A DNA stretch of 64,000 nt from Ignelater luminosus (GCA_011009095.1 VTPC01000847.1:36338-100337), one strand, 5' to 3'. Counted from the stretch's first letter, positions 34,501 to 45,155 are shown. Program-made: numbers and translations. Notes: a model not told the origin generated them from the letters alone.

Positions 34501-36371
34501 ATGTGTTTAGTTAGGATTTCTATTTTATAAAAAGGTTTAGGTAAATTTTACAACTTGAATGACAAAAAGGGTATTATAAATCTTTGCAAAAATGTCAATC
34601 GTCTTTTTAAAAATGTTTGAAAGGAAAGGAAATGTACATTTATGGTTTTTTCCCGAATTACAAGACATCTGGTCAACAACCTTTCATAAACTACAGAGAA
34701 TTTCTATGGCAAGAGTGTTATTTAAGTTATTTAATTATTGTGGTACGTTAGAGTAATTGTGTTGTTTTTAAAATTAATGTCGGAACTATGTAATACTATT
34801 TATTTAATTTTTATTTTATTTATTTAAATAATTTAAAATTTAATTCATACTATATTTTTAAATTACATAAATATTTTTTGATATGTAAATATATACTAGT
34901 CATCCAAAAGTTTGTATTAATAAAAGTTTCCAAAATCCATTATGGTTTTTCATACAGAAGGTCACTACGAGCTGTAGAGTTAAATTTTATTTTAAACTAC
35001 GATTTCATCCTGTTTATATTTTAGATGCAACTTTTGTCACTTAATGTACAAATGCTCCGACGCGTATGCGGTGTCTCTCTCGTTCATCTCCAATCTGTGT
35101 TCCTCTTCTGCGCAGGGTAACCCGCAAGCTTACACTAGGTCCACTGTACTTAAGTCAATAATGTTCAAAAAACCACCATGACTTATACAAATTAAAGCAT
35201 TTTAGTTAATTTAAGTTTTAATAATGGAAATAATCATTTGAACTATTTGTAATGTTCACTTATTTAGACTGTACGGTATCTCAGTTTTTCAGAATCCTAT
35301 AACCTTAGAATTGAAAACTATATTGGACGATTACAATCATTGCACTGTTTAGCTGCCCCCACACTCAACAGATCACTAGATCGGTTTCTGCGAATTTTGT
35401 TTTTTAATTTGTAGGGTGCCGTATTTCGATGATAGTCTGTTTGCCGCCGACATTTTTCATCCGCCAAACATGCTTGGAAGATTATTAATTTATTGCCATA
35501 CCGTAAGTCTGCTCTGATAGTAAACTGAAATAATTTACTACGAAAACGTTGTGAATAGAATATACATCATACTACGTTTTAATGTTCGTTTTAACTGTAA
35601 ACTGTACCTCAATAGAAAAGTGTGATGTTCAATGCATAGTTTCAATCGATTGTAATATTTTACTTCATCTTCTTTTAAAACGATGTCCGATATATTTAAT
35701 TTCATTAAACAGTAGCACAAGATTTTAAACTGTACAATTATTTCTATACAAAATGCTAAGTACAGGCTGTCAAATGCCCAGACTGCCAAACCTCCAACGA
35801 TCCACATAATTAAATGAATTGTGAAAGTTAGGTTATATAACACATCGTAATCATTCATACTCCAAATCCCTACCGGTAAGTGTTTTTCCATAAATCCAAC
35901 TACTACAAGAAAACTTATAGAAATTAGAATACCCACGAAGAATATCTTTTGTGCTTGTTCCGAATTTTTCAAGTAACTGTCCAATTTACTTTTAAAAGCA
36001 TCATTGCATATGTCGGTTTTCCAAAACTTTTTAGTATTATCAAGTAAAACATTTAGATTATTTTGCTGATAAGCAACAATCATTATTTTTGAGAATATCT
36101 TAAAGGAATAATATTTGTTTAAGTATATATCTTATCGAGTTTAAAATGATATACTCACATGCCCGAATGCGCCAAATGCTTCTACGTTGTTAACAAGTTC
36201 GAAGACATTTAGAGTACCTGTGAACTGCATCACTATTAAACATAATATGAATACACACGAGGTAGCATAAATCGTTGTAGAAAGTATAACTTTCTTTTTA
36301 CTTGGTAAATAAAGACCCAGAGCTTTGAGTACGACTAGTGAATACCTCCAAGAATTCAGTTCTTTCTCCAT
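25587..36371 (-). CDS. Odorant receptor 2 (7tm_6), complete, six exons
   Basis: Six exons on the minus strand: 36371-36159 (ATG, MEKELNSWRYSLVV), 36098-35608, 30500-30399, 30187-30088, 25867-25709, 25646-25587 (stop TAA). All introns are GT/AG. The total is 1125 nt, 374 aa, with no in-frame stop, a usual odorant-receptor length. Exon 3 encodes NFSSPALVTEYITVSPLLC, exon 4 VCQLMFYCISADYVINE, and exon 5 the family C-terminal region (DAVYHSNWYSQYF, LRKPLTFIMQKSQQ, TAAGLFEVTAETILT). Exon 6 encodes the terminal helix end (ILRVSWSACTVVRGLQKMG). Introns 2 and 4 are swollen to 5.1 and 4.2 kb by transposons. The ligand is unknown; the protein is likely to pair with Orco. Confidence 0.9.
25868..27601. 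other. OR-2 intron 4, proximal part; no other gene
   Basis: Intronic AT-rich DNA. At 26214 CAGTGGCGGATCTAG resembles a hAT-type terminus, with a related motif at 18512. A 63 aa frame at 27359-27550 has no motif. Confidence 0.35.
27602..29409. mobile_element. Unclassified TIR element, copy 1 (1808 bp)
   Basis: Ends CTGTTAGGAAAATT and its reverse complement at 29409. The inverted similarity extends ~70 bp (TTAATAAGTTATTTA in both arms), and GTT lies directly outside each end (27599-27601 and 29410-29412) as a probable 3 bp duplication. The interior contains TATAAAGGC, AATAAAC and three short phrases reading as zinc-finger linkers (HIGEKP, HTSEKP, HSGER) without fingers. No transposase or RT is found. 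A second, inverted copy is at about 48820-51180. It lies inside OR-2 intron 4. Confidence 0.7.
30188..30398. other. OR-2 intron 3 (211 bp)
   Basis: Minus-strand donor GTAAGT after exon 3 and acceptor TTTTGTTTTAG before exon 4. No transposon. Confidence 0.8.
30501..31468. other. OR-2 intron 2, distal part
   Basis: No coding sequence. TATACAGGGTGGGAAAGAATG at ~30648 looks like the end of an unidentified DNA transposon, but no partner end is clear. Confidence 0.35.
31469..32366 (-). mobile_element. mariner element, internally deleted (898 bp)
   Basis: TIRs CGAGGTATGTGAGAAAAGTA (31469) and complement (ending 32366), with TA on both sides. It is a different family from the 23.2 kb copy, as TIR and protein differ. 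Inserted in OR-2 intron 2. Confidence 0.9.
31597..32198 (-). pseudogene. mariner transposase, centre deleted
   Basis: The N-terminal DNA-binding half (EQRCAIKLCVKLGES, AQVFRWYKSFLDGREHVED, GRPSTSKTDE, QLNLNTFTVHQIL) is joined to the extreme C-terminal half (PHPPYSPDLSPCDFFLFPKL, GRHFGTLENIQ). The stretch between, which should hold the first two catalytic aspartates, is missing. Only the final D of the DD34D triad remains (SPDLSPCD). Inactive. Confidence 0.85.
32596..35146 (+). mobile_element. IS630/Tc1-superfamily element with long D-E spacing (2551 bp)
   Basis: TIRs CAGTGGACCTAG(G/T)GTAAGCTT at both ends (about 40 bp, imperfect) flanked by TA, the IS630-Tc1-mariner target. It carries one broken transposase (33001-34304) with about 0.8 kb of AT-rich non-coding DNA after it. 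Inserted in OR-2 intron 2 next to the mariner at 31.5 kb. Confidence 0.85.
33001..34304 (+). pseudogene. DDE transposase, IS630-like, wide D-E spacing
   Basis: Three frames: 33001-33537, 33524-33838 and 33830-34304. The first has a helix-turn-helix region (LQKVQERVARATGISLRSVQ). The second carries the first catalytic D (VYMDETYIHSSHTYNQAWSD). The third carries the second D (LVIDNAPYHSVM) and the catalytic E (PPHHPDLNPIELVWAWLKQY). The D-to-E spacing is 64 residues, against 34-41 in ordinary Tc1/mariner. The extra length includes a PTSASRKEDM...LRNKNI segment known from a broad arthropod/cnidarian DDE family. There are at least two frameshifts, one TAG stop in the insertion, and GTG at the first codon position. 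Inactive. Confidence 0.8.
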
Positions 36372-37232
36372 CGTTTAAATTTGGGGCTTGTTCTCTGAAA
36401 AAGCATCGTAGTAAACACCATGTGAAGCTTAGTCAACTTTAATCTAAAGTTAAAAGTGTATCGATTTATCAAAGACATGCATTTGTACTTGTTTTAGACA
36501 TCAGTCACAATTTCGCTAATATAAGAATTTGCGAAGTAATATGTCAAAAAACTTTCTTTGTCTAACATCACGAGGCAGACTCGTTTTCTGCATAAATAAT
36601 ACGACGCTTGGCATGCAGTAATGCAACGATTATAAGTAAAACAAGATTTGACAAATAAACAAAATCAATAGTCTCAAAAATTGATTGAATTAGATAGCTG
36701 AATGTTCATATCAACAATTTTAATAACACGGCGTAAAAAAATACTGTGTCTCTGTAGAATCCCTATGGTGATCTTATAACCCAACCAATGTCTAAACGCT
36801 CCCCCATCGAGTTTTTGTCAGTTGAAAGTGTTAAACAAAACCGTTATTGTTTTCAACACTTGGCCATGTGCTTTCTTTCATAGAAAGTTATGATTTACAA
36901 GCTTGGAAGTCTGTTGAACCTAAGAATACCTTAAACTTGCTTGTGCTTTCTAGAAACCAACTTCACCAAAAATAAGCAAAGAGAAAATAAAAACAGCTTT
37001 ACGTAGACAGGCCCATGTATTTTAAACATTTAGTGTGATTTCTTGTTATGTTATGAATACAGTTTCAGATTTCCTTCTATCGTATTGTAATGTTTATATT
37101 AGAACTAGTTTGTTGAGGACATTTAACGTAACTTGGTTTGGGCTGTAGAATAATCCTTAGGATTTTGTACAGACATTTCAAAAACTATCTTTAAAGGCCG
37201 CACATTGTATAAATAAACAATAATTGTCTACA
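36372..37232. other. OR-2 5' flank
   Basis: No ORF or repeat recognised. The first ~60 bp upstream of the ATG resemble those of OR-3 (TTCTCTGAAAAA / TTTCCTGAAAAAA on the plus strand), as expected for duplicated promoters. Confidence 0.35.
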
Positions 37233-38582
37233 TACAGAGTGATTTAAAATGTGTGGACATAACTGCAGGGGCTCATTAGACAGGAGATTTGGAGTAAAAA
37301 ATTAAGTGTACCCATATCCTAGTTTCAAAAATTGCTGAGATAATTGTTCATAAGTATACTAAATCTTCAAAGTGGTCGCCATTATGCTGCATGCATGTTT
37401 CATATCAACGAACAAATGAATTCTGTGCATTGACGAATTTCTGCAGCAGCTTGATTACTAAATGTTCTAAACTAGACATTTTTTCAAACCCCATAGATAA
37501 AAATCTGGCTGGCCATGGAACTCGACCCCTGTACGCAATCCATTACTGAGGGTATTCGTTATTCAACTAAGTTGTTACCGAACCAGCTGTATGAATATGA
37601 GCCCTATCTTGCTTAAACCACATGGTTCTTCGTAGGGTTAGAGGTACATCGTCCACAAAAGTAGGCCGAGTTTCTTGAGGAATCTCTAGGTAGTTCTGGA
37701 CATTAAAACGATGTTGCACAGTATAGGGCCCAATTAAGTGATTATCAATAATACAAGCCTATACATTTATGCTAAGTCGATGTTAAAATCTGGTTTCCCG
37801 AACTTCATGCGTATTTTCTAATGCCCATGCATACAAATTATAATTCACTCCATTTCTAGTGAACTAGGCTTTGTCAGTCCACAAAATGTGCTGTAAGAAA
37901 TTTGGGACGTTGGCAATGGAATTTAACCAACGGCAAAAATCTTGTCCAGCGACATTGTCTTTTTCGCGTAGATTTTGCACGCATTGTAAATGGTAAGGAT
38001 AATGCTCTTCGTCATGAATTTTACTGAACTTTAAGACAAACCTAGATGGTTAACAATTGTACAAGTACCAGTAGTCGGGTCAGCAGTTATTGAATTTATG
38101 GTATCATCTTCAAGATCAACATTTCTGTTTGTACCAACATGATGACGATCGGTGAATTTTTCGAATTCATGTAAGTTATTGTGAATTTTTATAAAAACTC
38201 AATGAGATGGATGTCTACGATTTGGATATCGCTGGCGGTATTCTTCAGCTGCATTTCCATGACACATTTCATAAATAAAATGCATATCAGCATATTCACG
38301 ATTAGTACTTATATATTATTATTAATTACTATTACTAACAACAACACTATCTGACAAAAATCGTAAAAATAACTAAAGCAACTTACTACTCACAAACTGT
38401 TTGACAGAATCTGTTTGTTATTATTTTGCATGGCAAATAGATGTAGTCTGCAGTCAGTTTTCCTTCATTATCTCAGTAACTCTTGAGAATCGAATTTGGG
38501 TGTGTTATGGTTTCTTACTCCAAATCTCACCAGTCTAATGAGCTTTAGAGTTGTATCCACACCTTTTGAATTAGTGTGTTTA
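37233..38582 (-). mobile_element. DDE transposon with ~110 bp TIRs, degenerate
   Basis: The left end (ACAGAGTGATTTAAAATGTG) and the complement of the right end (ACACACTAATTCAAAAGGTG) align and continue through GCTCATTAGAC and GAGATTTGGAGTAA to GAGATAAT. On the minus strand are FCRWLNSIANVPNFLQHILW, WTDKA, AWALENTHEVRETRF, LIGPYTVQHRFNVQNYLEIP and MWFKQDRAHIHTAG. These are the catalytic core of a common insect DDE_3-type transposase, where WTDEA and QQDGAP would be the intact forms. Stops and an E-to-K change show it is dead. Confidence 0.75.
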
Positions 38583-39126
38583 TACCATATTATCTATAGT
38601 TATTAAGTACCACAAGCAATATGTAGTTTTACAAGTTCTAAGTTGACTTTTGAATGAGATTTCCAAGAAGAATGCCTATAGATTTCTATTGTTTTTCTGA
38701 TTTTTCTAATAGGTATAATAAAAAGTTTAATTGGAAATACCAACGAATACTCAAACAATATCCAATGTTCTGTTTCACATTAATGCTGGACAACTACGTA
38801 TATAGTATGAAATTCGTTTTATACATCTGTGTTTAGCAATGCGTGTGTTAATCAGACGACCAGTGTCTCGCATATTTACCAAATCACAGAAACATAATAC
38901 ACTTTATTCTCCTTAGACCCTAAATTTGATTATCTGTAAAAAAAGGTAAAAGTTTTGAAATTTTGATGATGGCTTCAGAGACAGTTTTGATATACTCTGG
39001 ACGATTGGTATTGTTACTTTGATGTTGTTGATATTTGATAAAACCTTAAATTTGTTATTTAAAGTAGGTGTAATTCTAATACAGGTTAAGTTAATACTAA
39101 AGGAAATAATGTTTCTTTATTAGCTG
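38583..39126. other. No gene seen
   Basis: AT-rich spacer between two transposon remnants. A 60 aa frame at 38654-38836 shows no motif. Confidence 0.3.
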
Positions 39127-39465
39127 GTGGTGCCTCCAAAGAAAGTTAGAATGGTTATAACAAAACAGACATCAACATCAAGCAACATCTTGACCTATGT
39201 CAAAGAAAGGTTTCTATTTCCACTATTTTCTTACCGTAATAAAGTTGTTGACCGTATAGCAAGGCACTTCAAAAACATTGAATACGATAAAGTACCTGTC
39301 TTCAAATCCACCATCAAACTTTTTCAACGTTTACCTTCTTCTAAGGATAGCTACCTAAGACTATCAATGCCGTACAAAGCAGTATTCATGTTCCTTTGGT
39401 TTAGTCATATCAAAGAGGCTGGTGGTTCGATTAATACACACGTTGCGTCGTTGCATTGTTGAATG
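39127..39465 (+). pseudogene. Penelope-like element C-terminal fragment
   Basis: 111 aa frame opening with GTG. RNKVVDRIARHFKNIEYDKV, then TIKLFQRLPSSKDSYL and FSHIKEAGGSINTHVASLH, align in order with the RT-to-endonuclease linker and GIY-YIG start of Penelope-like elements. The usual forms are DRIxRxLKKxxI, KLxxLLxxxKD, and KVYIGETGRSxxTRxxEH. Catalytic residues are mutated and the rest is missing. Confidence 0.5.
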
Positions 39466-40064
39466 TGAGCGTATATAATATCAAATCAATCACCTAATAT
39501 GTCTGCGGTTGCAAGGAAAAAGTACGTAACATATTGTTCGAGGATTCGTATATAAATATTCAGAAATCCACAAGCATTGTAACAGCATCTACACAGATGC
39601 GGGGTAGTCACTATCTATGACACATATTTCCAAATTGAGAAATTAAATCTGGAAGATCTAAAGATTATTTCAGATTATATCAAAATGTTGCATATGTATG
39701 ATTTAATAATTCCCAAAACTCTCTTAAGTCTACAGAGGGTAACTTAAGATTTCTTTAATGTGGAAATAAACAAATACATATATATATTGTAAAATAAATA
39801 TTCGTTTTTCTATCGAGTCCTAAAAACAATTAATAGCTAAGCAGATAATTTGGTGTAAATTCTTTCGTAATAAGTTGGAAGCGAATTAGTGTGACCGTAC
39901 CTGGAGTATCTTTTACAAAAATCGTTTTTTAAATCTACGAGGCTTTAAACTGATATGTCTAAACATACCAAAGATATGCAAACTTTCTTAATTTTTACAA
40001 CAGATACTGGTCTATCAGGATAGATTTAAAATAGTGAAGATACTTAAATACATAATTACCAAAT
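39466..40064. other. No gene seen
   Basis: AT-rich DNA, possibly an eroded continuation of the Penelope-like fragment. Confidence 0.3.
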
Positions 40065-41502
40065 TAATCAATAATTTAATTACCAGAAACACTTATCTGC
40101 AACTTCTTAGTATATCTTTTCTTATTGACGCTGATAACACTAGTGAAATACTACTGGGCTTTTCTAATAGGTGACTGGATATTTATAGTATACCTATTCT
40201 GTATATATCTATATATCTGTTTCAGTCTATTATTGCGTTTATATTTTATTTTACTTTTTATTTACATATTTAATCAACACGGACCATATAATTTGTGAAA
40301 ACTCTCGTTGCTTCTGCTGTTAGACCGATGATAAGCTGTAATTCATTGCTTGTTTGCTAAATTATTCAGAAGAATAGTTTATATAGGGCGAGTATTTCTC
40401 AGTTTACAGCTCACATTACACTTGTGTTTTTTTCAAGGATATCGTAGATTTTGCCATAACAAAATGAAATAAATTTGTATTGAAGTGATCTGAGTAGCAA
40501 GATTTATTTTGAAATACGCATAAGCTGCCTATGAAAAACACGCCTAATTGCCTAATTACAATACACAACCGTAAGCTGATGAAGTACTCGCTCTGTATTT
40601 GTCAAGAGATCTATAGATGTTTTTACGAAAGCTTCTATAATTATAGTCTTAAGAATATCAAGTTAACAACCGGCGGAATGGAAACGTTTAAAAATACAAA
40701 TAATAAATGTTGGACCCTGTAATTAGGGAAGCCTGTTGGATTCCCGAAATATTTAAAAATAAAATAAAATAAAATAAAAATGCAAGAGGTTTAGGTATAA
40801 TAAATATGATGCCTGTCGTGTAGTACGTAATGTAATACAAACATCTACTGAGAGTGTTCCCACGATTTTTAATTGCTTTAAAAATAAAATTTGACATTTA
40901 CAATTCTAAGAACGTCAGCGTGATTACAGCTCCTGGACAAAAGTGCTACTCCTCCGCAATACGTTTGCGTAATATGTTCTAAAGTGTACTAGTTCGAAAA
41001 GCAGATGTGACCACAAGGTTGTAGTGAATGTAATATGCACGAAAGAAAATTTACCTAATTCTTTAGCACATGGACCAACAAGGACTAACCAGTGTTTCAG
41101 AAAACGTAATGTTTCTAAAATATAAACATTACCTAGAATATCCAGTAGGAAAATGCAGCTCAACAAGTTTTACTATGTAACATATTAAAGTTTACCTACA
41201 CAAGAAGTTTAGAACAAAATAGGTAAAAGTTTGGAATTGACTCCCGTAAAACTGGCTAGTCTTTTTATTTAAGCTTCTCTTTTAAATAACCCATCAAGTA
41301 GTAATATTTATATAAGGTAGCAAATCCAAAATGGTCGACAAACTGATGGTTAGTATTTTATGCTTTAGCGACTTTAAATGTTAACTAAATCTTTCTATTA
41401 CAGATAGACACTTGGGCCACTTTTATAAAGGAAACTTTGAAAAATAGTTCTCAATTTTAATTAATTTAATTAATTAATCAAACTCTCATTAGTTACTGTT
41501 AA
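40065..41502. repeat. OR-array block C (left part)
   Basis: Closely matches block D at 63160-64000 and, more distantly, block A. It continues at 45156-45390 beyond the Harbinger insertion. It carries an (AAAAT)n-type microsatellite at ~40750-40775 and a 63 aa plus-strand frame (40531-40722) that is nearly unchanged in block D. It lies about 3.7 kb upstream of OR-2, as block D lies about 3.7 kb upstream of OR-3. Confidence 0.8.
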
Positions 41503-41639
41503 AGGTCGATTCACACATCACAGGATCGTGGCAGGGACGTGTCTCGTCAGGGACGGGATAAAAGTATCGTTGCGGACCTTTTGAATGGACACATTCAGAC
41601 TCGTCCGTCACAGTTAAAAAGGTAAAACCAAAAATCACA

Positions 41640-42074
41640 AAAGAAACTGTAGCAGCCAGTATCCATTTAACAGAGAGTCAAATTAAATGTAAAGAGATCA
41701 TCTCCTTAAGTAGCGATGTAGAAAATCAACAACGAAAGACATCTATGCCCAAAAAACAACAGAAAAGGATTATAGTGGGCTCTCAAGTAGACGGAATTTG
41801 TAAATTAAAAGTAGCCCCTAAGGTAAAATCGATTCACATTTGCAAGTTATCCACTGACACCACAGCACAGGAAGTTTTTGACCACGTGGCATCGGTAGCT
41901 CCAGTAATATCATGCGAAAAAATTGAATCGAAATTTCCAAAATATTACTCCTCATTTAAACTTGATGTGAATGAAGGCGATGCTGATAAGATTATGGATC
42001 CAACTGTATGGCCGAAAGGAACCTGCATCAATAATTTTTTTTACCGAAAAAATCAACCCCGGCGCATACAATAA
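41640..42074 (+). pseudogene. LINE ORF1 C-terminal part
   Basis: From ~41745 it reads IIVGSQVDGICKLKVAPKVK, HICKLSTDTTAQEVFDHV and then YYSSFKLDVNEGDADKIM and VWPKGTCINNFFY. This is the typical ORF1 tail of Jockey/CR1-type insect LINEs, an RNA-binding fold in which a VWPxGVxVxxF motif is common. The N-terminal part is absent because of 5' truncation. It lies 11 nt upstream of ORF2. Confidence 0.75.
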
Positions 42075-42085
42075 TAAACAGTGTT

Positions 42086-44124
42086 GTGAGAAATAGTGTG
42101 CAAAATAAAGAGATAAGTTCAAATTGTAATAATAAATTTACTATCGTGCATATTAATGCTCAGTCTGTTCGAAATAAAATAATAATTTTTGAAAATTTTG
42201 TAAATAACTTTAAAATAAAAATATATGTACTGAGTGTAAGTGAACATCACATGCGACCTGGTGAACCAGAAAATTTTCTCCTTAAAAATTATAAAGTTAT
42301 AAGTCACTATACAAGATCAACGACTACAGGTGGAGGTGTTATAATGCTTTGTAAAAATAAGATTTTATACAATCCTTTAGATAAAATTAGTGAACTGTCA
42401 ATTGAAAAACATATTGAGATTACAGCAGTAAATTTTGTGCAGGAGGAAATTATTTGTGTTACAGTTTATCGGCCTCCAGCTGGGGATTTTGATGTATTTA
42501 TGTATAAAATGAATGAATTGTTGACAATTTTAAATAATTTTAATTGTGAAGTCGTAATAAATGGAGATTTTAATATTAGATTCAATATCAAAGACAAAAC
42601 TTATGGTAAATTTATAGATATAGTAAACTCTGATGGATTTGTGCATACTATTACCGAATCGACTAGACTTTCACATTGCATTGATAATATCTTAGTAAAT
42701 TTTGGAAATTTTAGACAGTATAATACTTGGGTTGAGGATCCTGGATTATCGGATCATAAAGCTATATTTATTACCATTGAATGCAAGCCTACTTTCAAGG
42801 ATGAAATCACCTCATATAGACCTATGATATGAATAACTATAGACCAATGTCTCTTGTTCCCATTATATATAAAATATTCGAAACGTTAATTAAAGATCAA
42901 ATTGTAGATTATTTTGAAGCTAGTAAACTATTTTATAATCAACAATTCGGCTTTCGTAAAAATAGGTCAGTAACCGAAGCTATAAATTGTCTTTTAGATT
43001 TTGTAATTGAAGGTACGGAAAAGGGATCTTGGGTAGGGGCTTTGCATTGTGACCTACAGAAAGCTTTTGATTACGTCAATCATGATACTCTGTTACAAAA
43101 ATTACAGTTGTATAACTTTGATACCTCTAGTATTAAGCTATTTCAATCATATTTACAAAATCGCAAACAAAAAGTTGTTCTAAATAATACTTACTCGGAA
43201 GAAGGATTATTAACTTGTGGAGTTCCACAAGGATCCGTATTGGGTCCTATCTTATTTGTTATATATATTAATGATTTACATACGACAATATTATCCGGTA
43301 AAGTAATTTTATTTGCTGATGATATAACGTTCTTGCGATATCATCAAGATGAGAATAATTTGTTTAATGAAATAAACATTCATCAATCTAAAATCGAAAA
43401 TTGGCTAATACAAAATTGTTTAAAATTAAATGTAAATAAAACAAAAAGCTAATCTTTTCACATCGAACGCTTGTAAATCATCAAAATGAAGATTCTGTGA
43501 AATTTCTAGGAGTATAGTTAGATCCAGTATTAAGTTGGAATAGTCACATTGAATATTTAGCCACGATTCTTTCAAGAAATTTATTTGTTCTACGTAACTT
43601 AACTCATATTGTACCTACTCAAGTAGCTGTAACCGCATATTATGCTTTAATAAACGCACACATGGTTTATGCTGTTGTATGTTGGGGACATTCTATTCAT
43701 GCTAATAGAATCTTCAACCTGCAAAGAAAAGCTATACGTATCATTACAAAAAAAATCTTATACCGATGATGTAAAACAAGATTTTATTAGTTTAAGCATA
43801 TTAACATTTCCATCTCTTTATATTTTTAATAGCTTAATTCAAACTAAAAAATATTTAGACGATTATAATACACAAAATAATGTTCATAATTATAGCACAA
43901 GAGATAACTTTAAAATTCGTTTAGATTACTTGCGTCTTAATTCAAGTAGATATAGTAAAAATTATTATGGCCCTTTGTTTCTCAATAAATTATCTGTGAA
44001 CATTGTAAATTTGCCATTAAAATCGTTTAGAAATAAGATTAAAAGATATCTGATAAGTGAAGCCTTTTACTCAATTCAGGAATTTATGGATCATGAATTG
44101 AATTCCTGTAGCAGAGACATGTAA
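42086..44124 (+). pseudogene. LINE ORF2: endonuclease + reverse transcriptase, disrupted
   Basis: The first frame (42086-42832) is an apurinic-type endonuclease: IVHINAQSVRNK, VSEHHMRPGE, TVYRPPAGDF, INGDFNI and GLSDHKAIF. The second (42829-43452) is the RT: NNYRPMSLVPIIYKIFE, QQFGFRKNRSVTEAI, CDLQKAFDYVNHDTL, CGVPQGSVLGPILFVIYIND and LFADDITFL, with the FADD box intact. The third (43669-44124) is the C-terminal region. The join at ~42830 lacks the ~200 residues normally between endonuclease and RT, so there is an internal deletion. A frameshift or stop also occurs at ~43450-43520. Jockey/CR1 group; inactive. Confidence 0.88.
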
Positions 44125-44640
44125 AATAAATACAGCTTTATTATCATATCAAGAGAGATCTGTGATATATAAGAAAAAAAAAATTTACTCTGCTTTTTTA
44201 AAATTTATAATTTGCATTATGTATTTTATTGTATTTATTTATTGATATTAAGTATTAGTGACTTGTTATTCTACACGGTATTAAACTTTATTGTATTATT
44301 GACTTGTGCAAATACTCTGTATACTAGCATACATGTATAAATGACTGAAATGACTGACAGTGATGCTGCCGAGCTTCACTGACCGGACCGGTACCGGACA
44401 GTGCACATGGGTATCGTCGCCAACGATATTTTTCAGTAAAATCACGTCCGTGATCATGGCACGTTTCGTCAAGAACAACGAATATTTAATTGAATCGGTT
44501 AGAAAAAACAGTGTCTTGTATGATCTTCATTTTTTGTCTTAAGCGATTATGTACGAAATTTGTCTAAAAATTAATTAGCATTTTTATTTTGTTAGAAAAG
44601 CTGTTAATAAATATTTATGTAATAAAAATGTAGTCTTTTT
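44125..44640. other. LINE 3' end and Harbinger interior remnant
   Basis: AT-rich LINE tail to ~44330, then a short less AT-rich piece (~44345-44480, with GACCGGACCGGTACCGG). The latter is probably Harbinger interior, but I cannot match it to a transposase domain. Confidence 0.4.
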
Positions 44641-44649
44641 TATTAAGAG

Positions 44650-44964
44650 TCAACTTACCTTAAACAAATTGATAACCTTCTCCTTGGTGATATAGTTTTT
44701 CTCCAATGGGTATCTTTTTTTATTAATAATTATCTTATTTGTGTAAAAGCATGTTGAAACAGTTTTCCGACATTCTAAATATTCAAAAAACTTTCTTTGA
44801 TCATTCAAAAGTTTCTTGTATAAAGTATGAAATTCTCCTTCCGTTTCTCTTTTCTGCCATGCTTCATGAACCCATTTGCGCTTTTTTACTTTCCTCTGGT
44901 CTTCTTCATCTTCATCCAGAGCTATCGCAATAATTGCCATTTCTTCGTTTGTAAATAAGCTCAT
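44650..44964 (-). pseudogene. HARBI1-like transposase, first exon
   Basis: 104 aa from ATG (MSLFTNEEMAIIAIALDEDE), then KKRKWVHEAWQKRETEGEF, HTLYKKLLNDQRKFFEYL. This is the N-terminus of the PIF/Harbinger nuclease family (the usual form is KRRxWVHEAWKKREx.GEFHTLYxxLL). It ends at AAG|GTAAGT, a good splice donor, suggesting an intron-containing transposase. The DDE catalytic exon is not visible and was probably lost when the LINE came in. Confidence 0.8.
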
Positions 44965-45155
44965 CGCAACTACTACTACGTACTAAGATAAAACACAAAA
45001 TGTTAAACCGGTGTCGTTCAAAAATCAACTGTCACTGAAAGCACGGATGCCAAATTCCCTGAGATGTGTGAATATTAGACCCTGACGGATCCTGGATTCC
45101 ACTGTCCCGGTCCTGACACGTCCCTGCCACGGCCCTGTAATGTGTGAATCGACCT

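Larger units (their letters stand above)
41503..45155 (-). mobile_element. PIF/Harbinger transposon with nested LINE (3653 bp)
   Basis: TIRs AGGTCGATTCACACATYACA, continuing to GGCAGGGACGTGTC (~41 bp, three mismatches), with TAA flanking both ends (41500-41502 and 45156-45158). TWA duplications are the mark of PIF/Harbinger. A HARBI1-like first exon is on the minus strand at 44650-44964. Most of the interior has been replaced by a plus-strand LINE (about 41640-44340). Confidence 0.85.
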
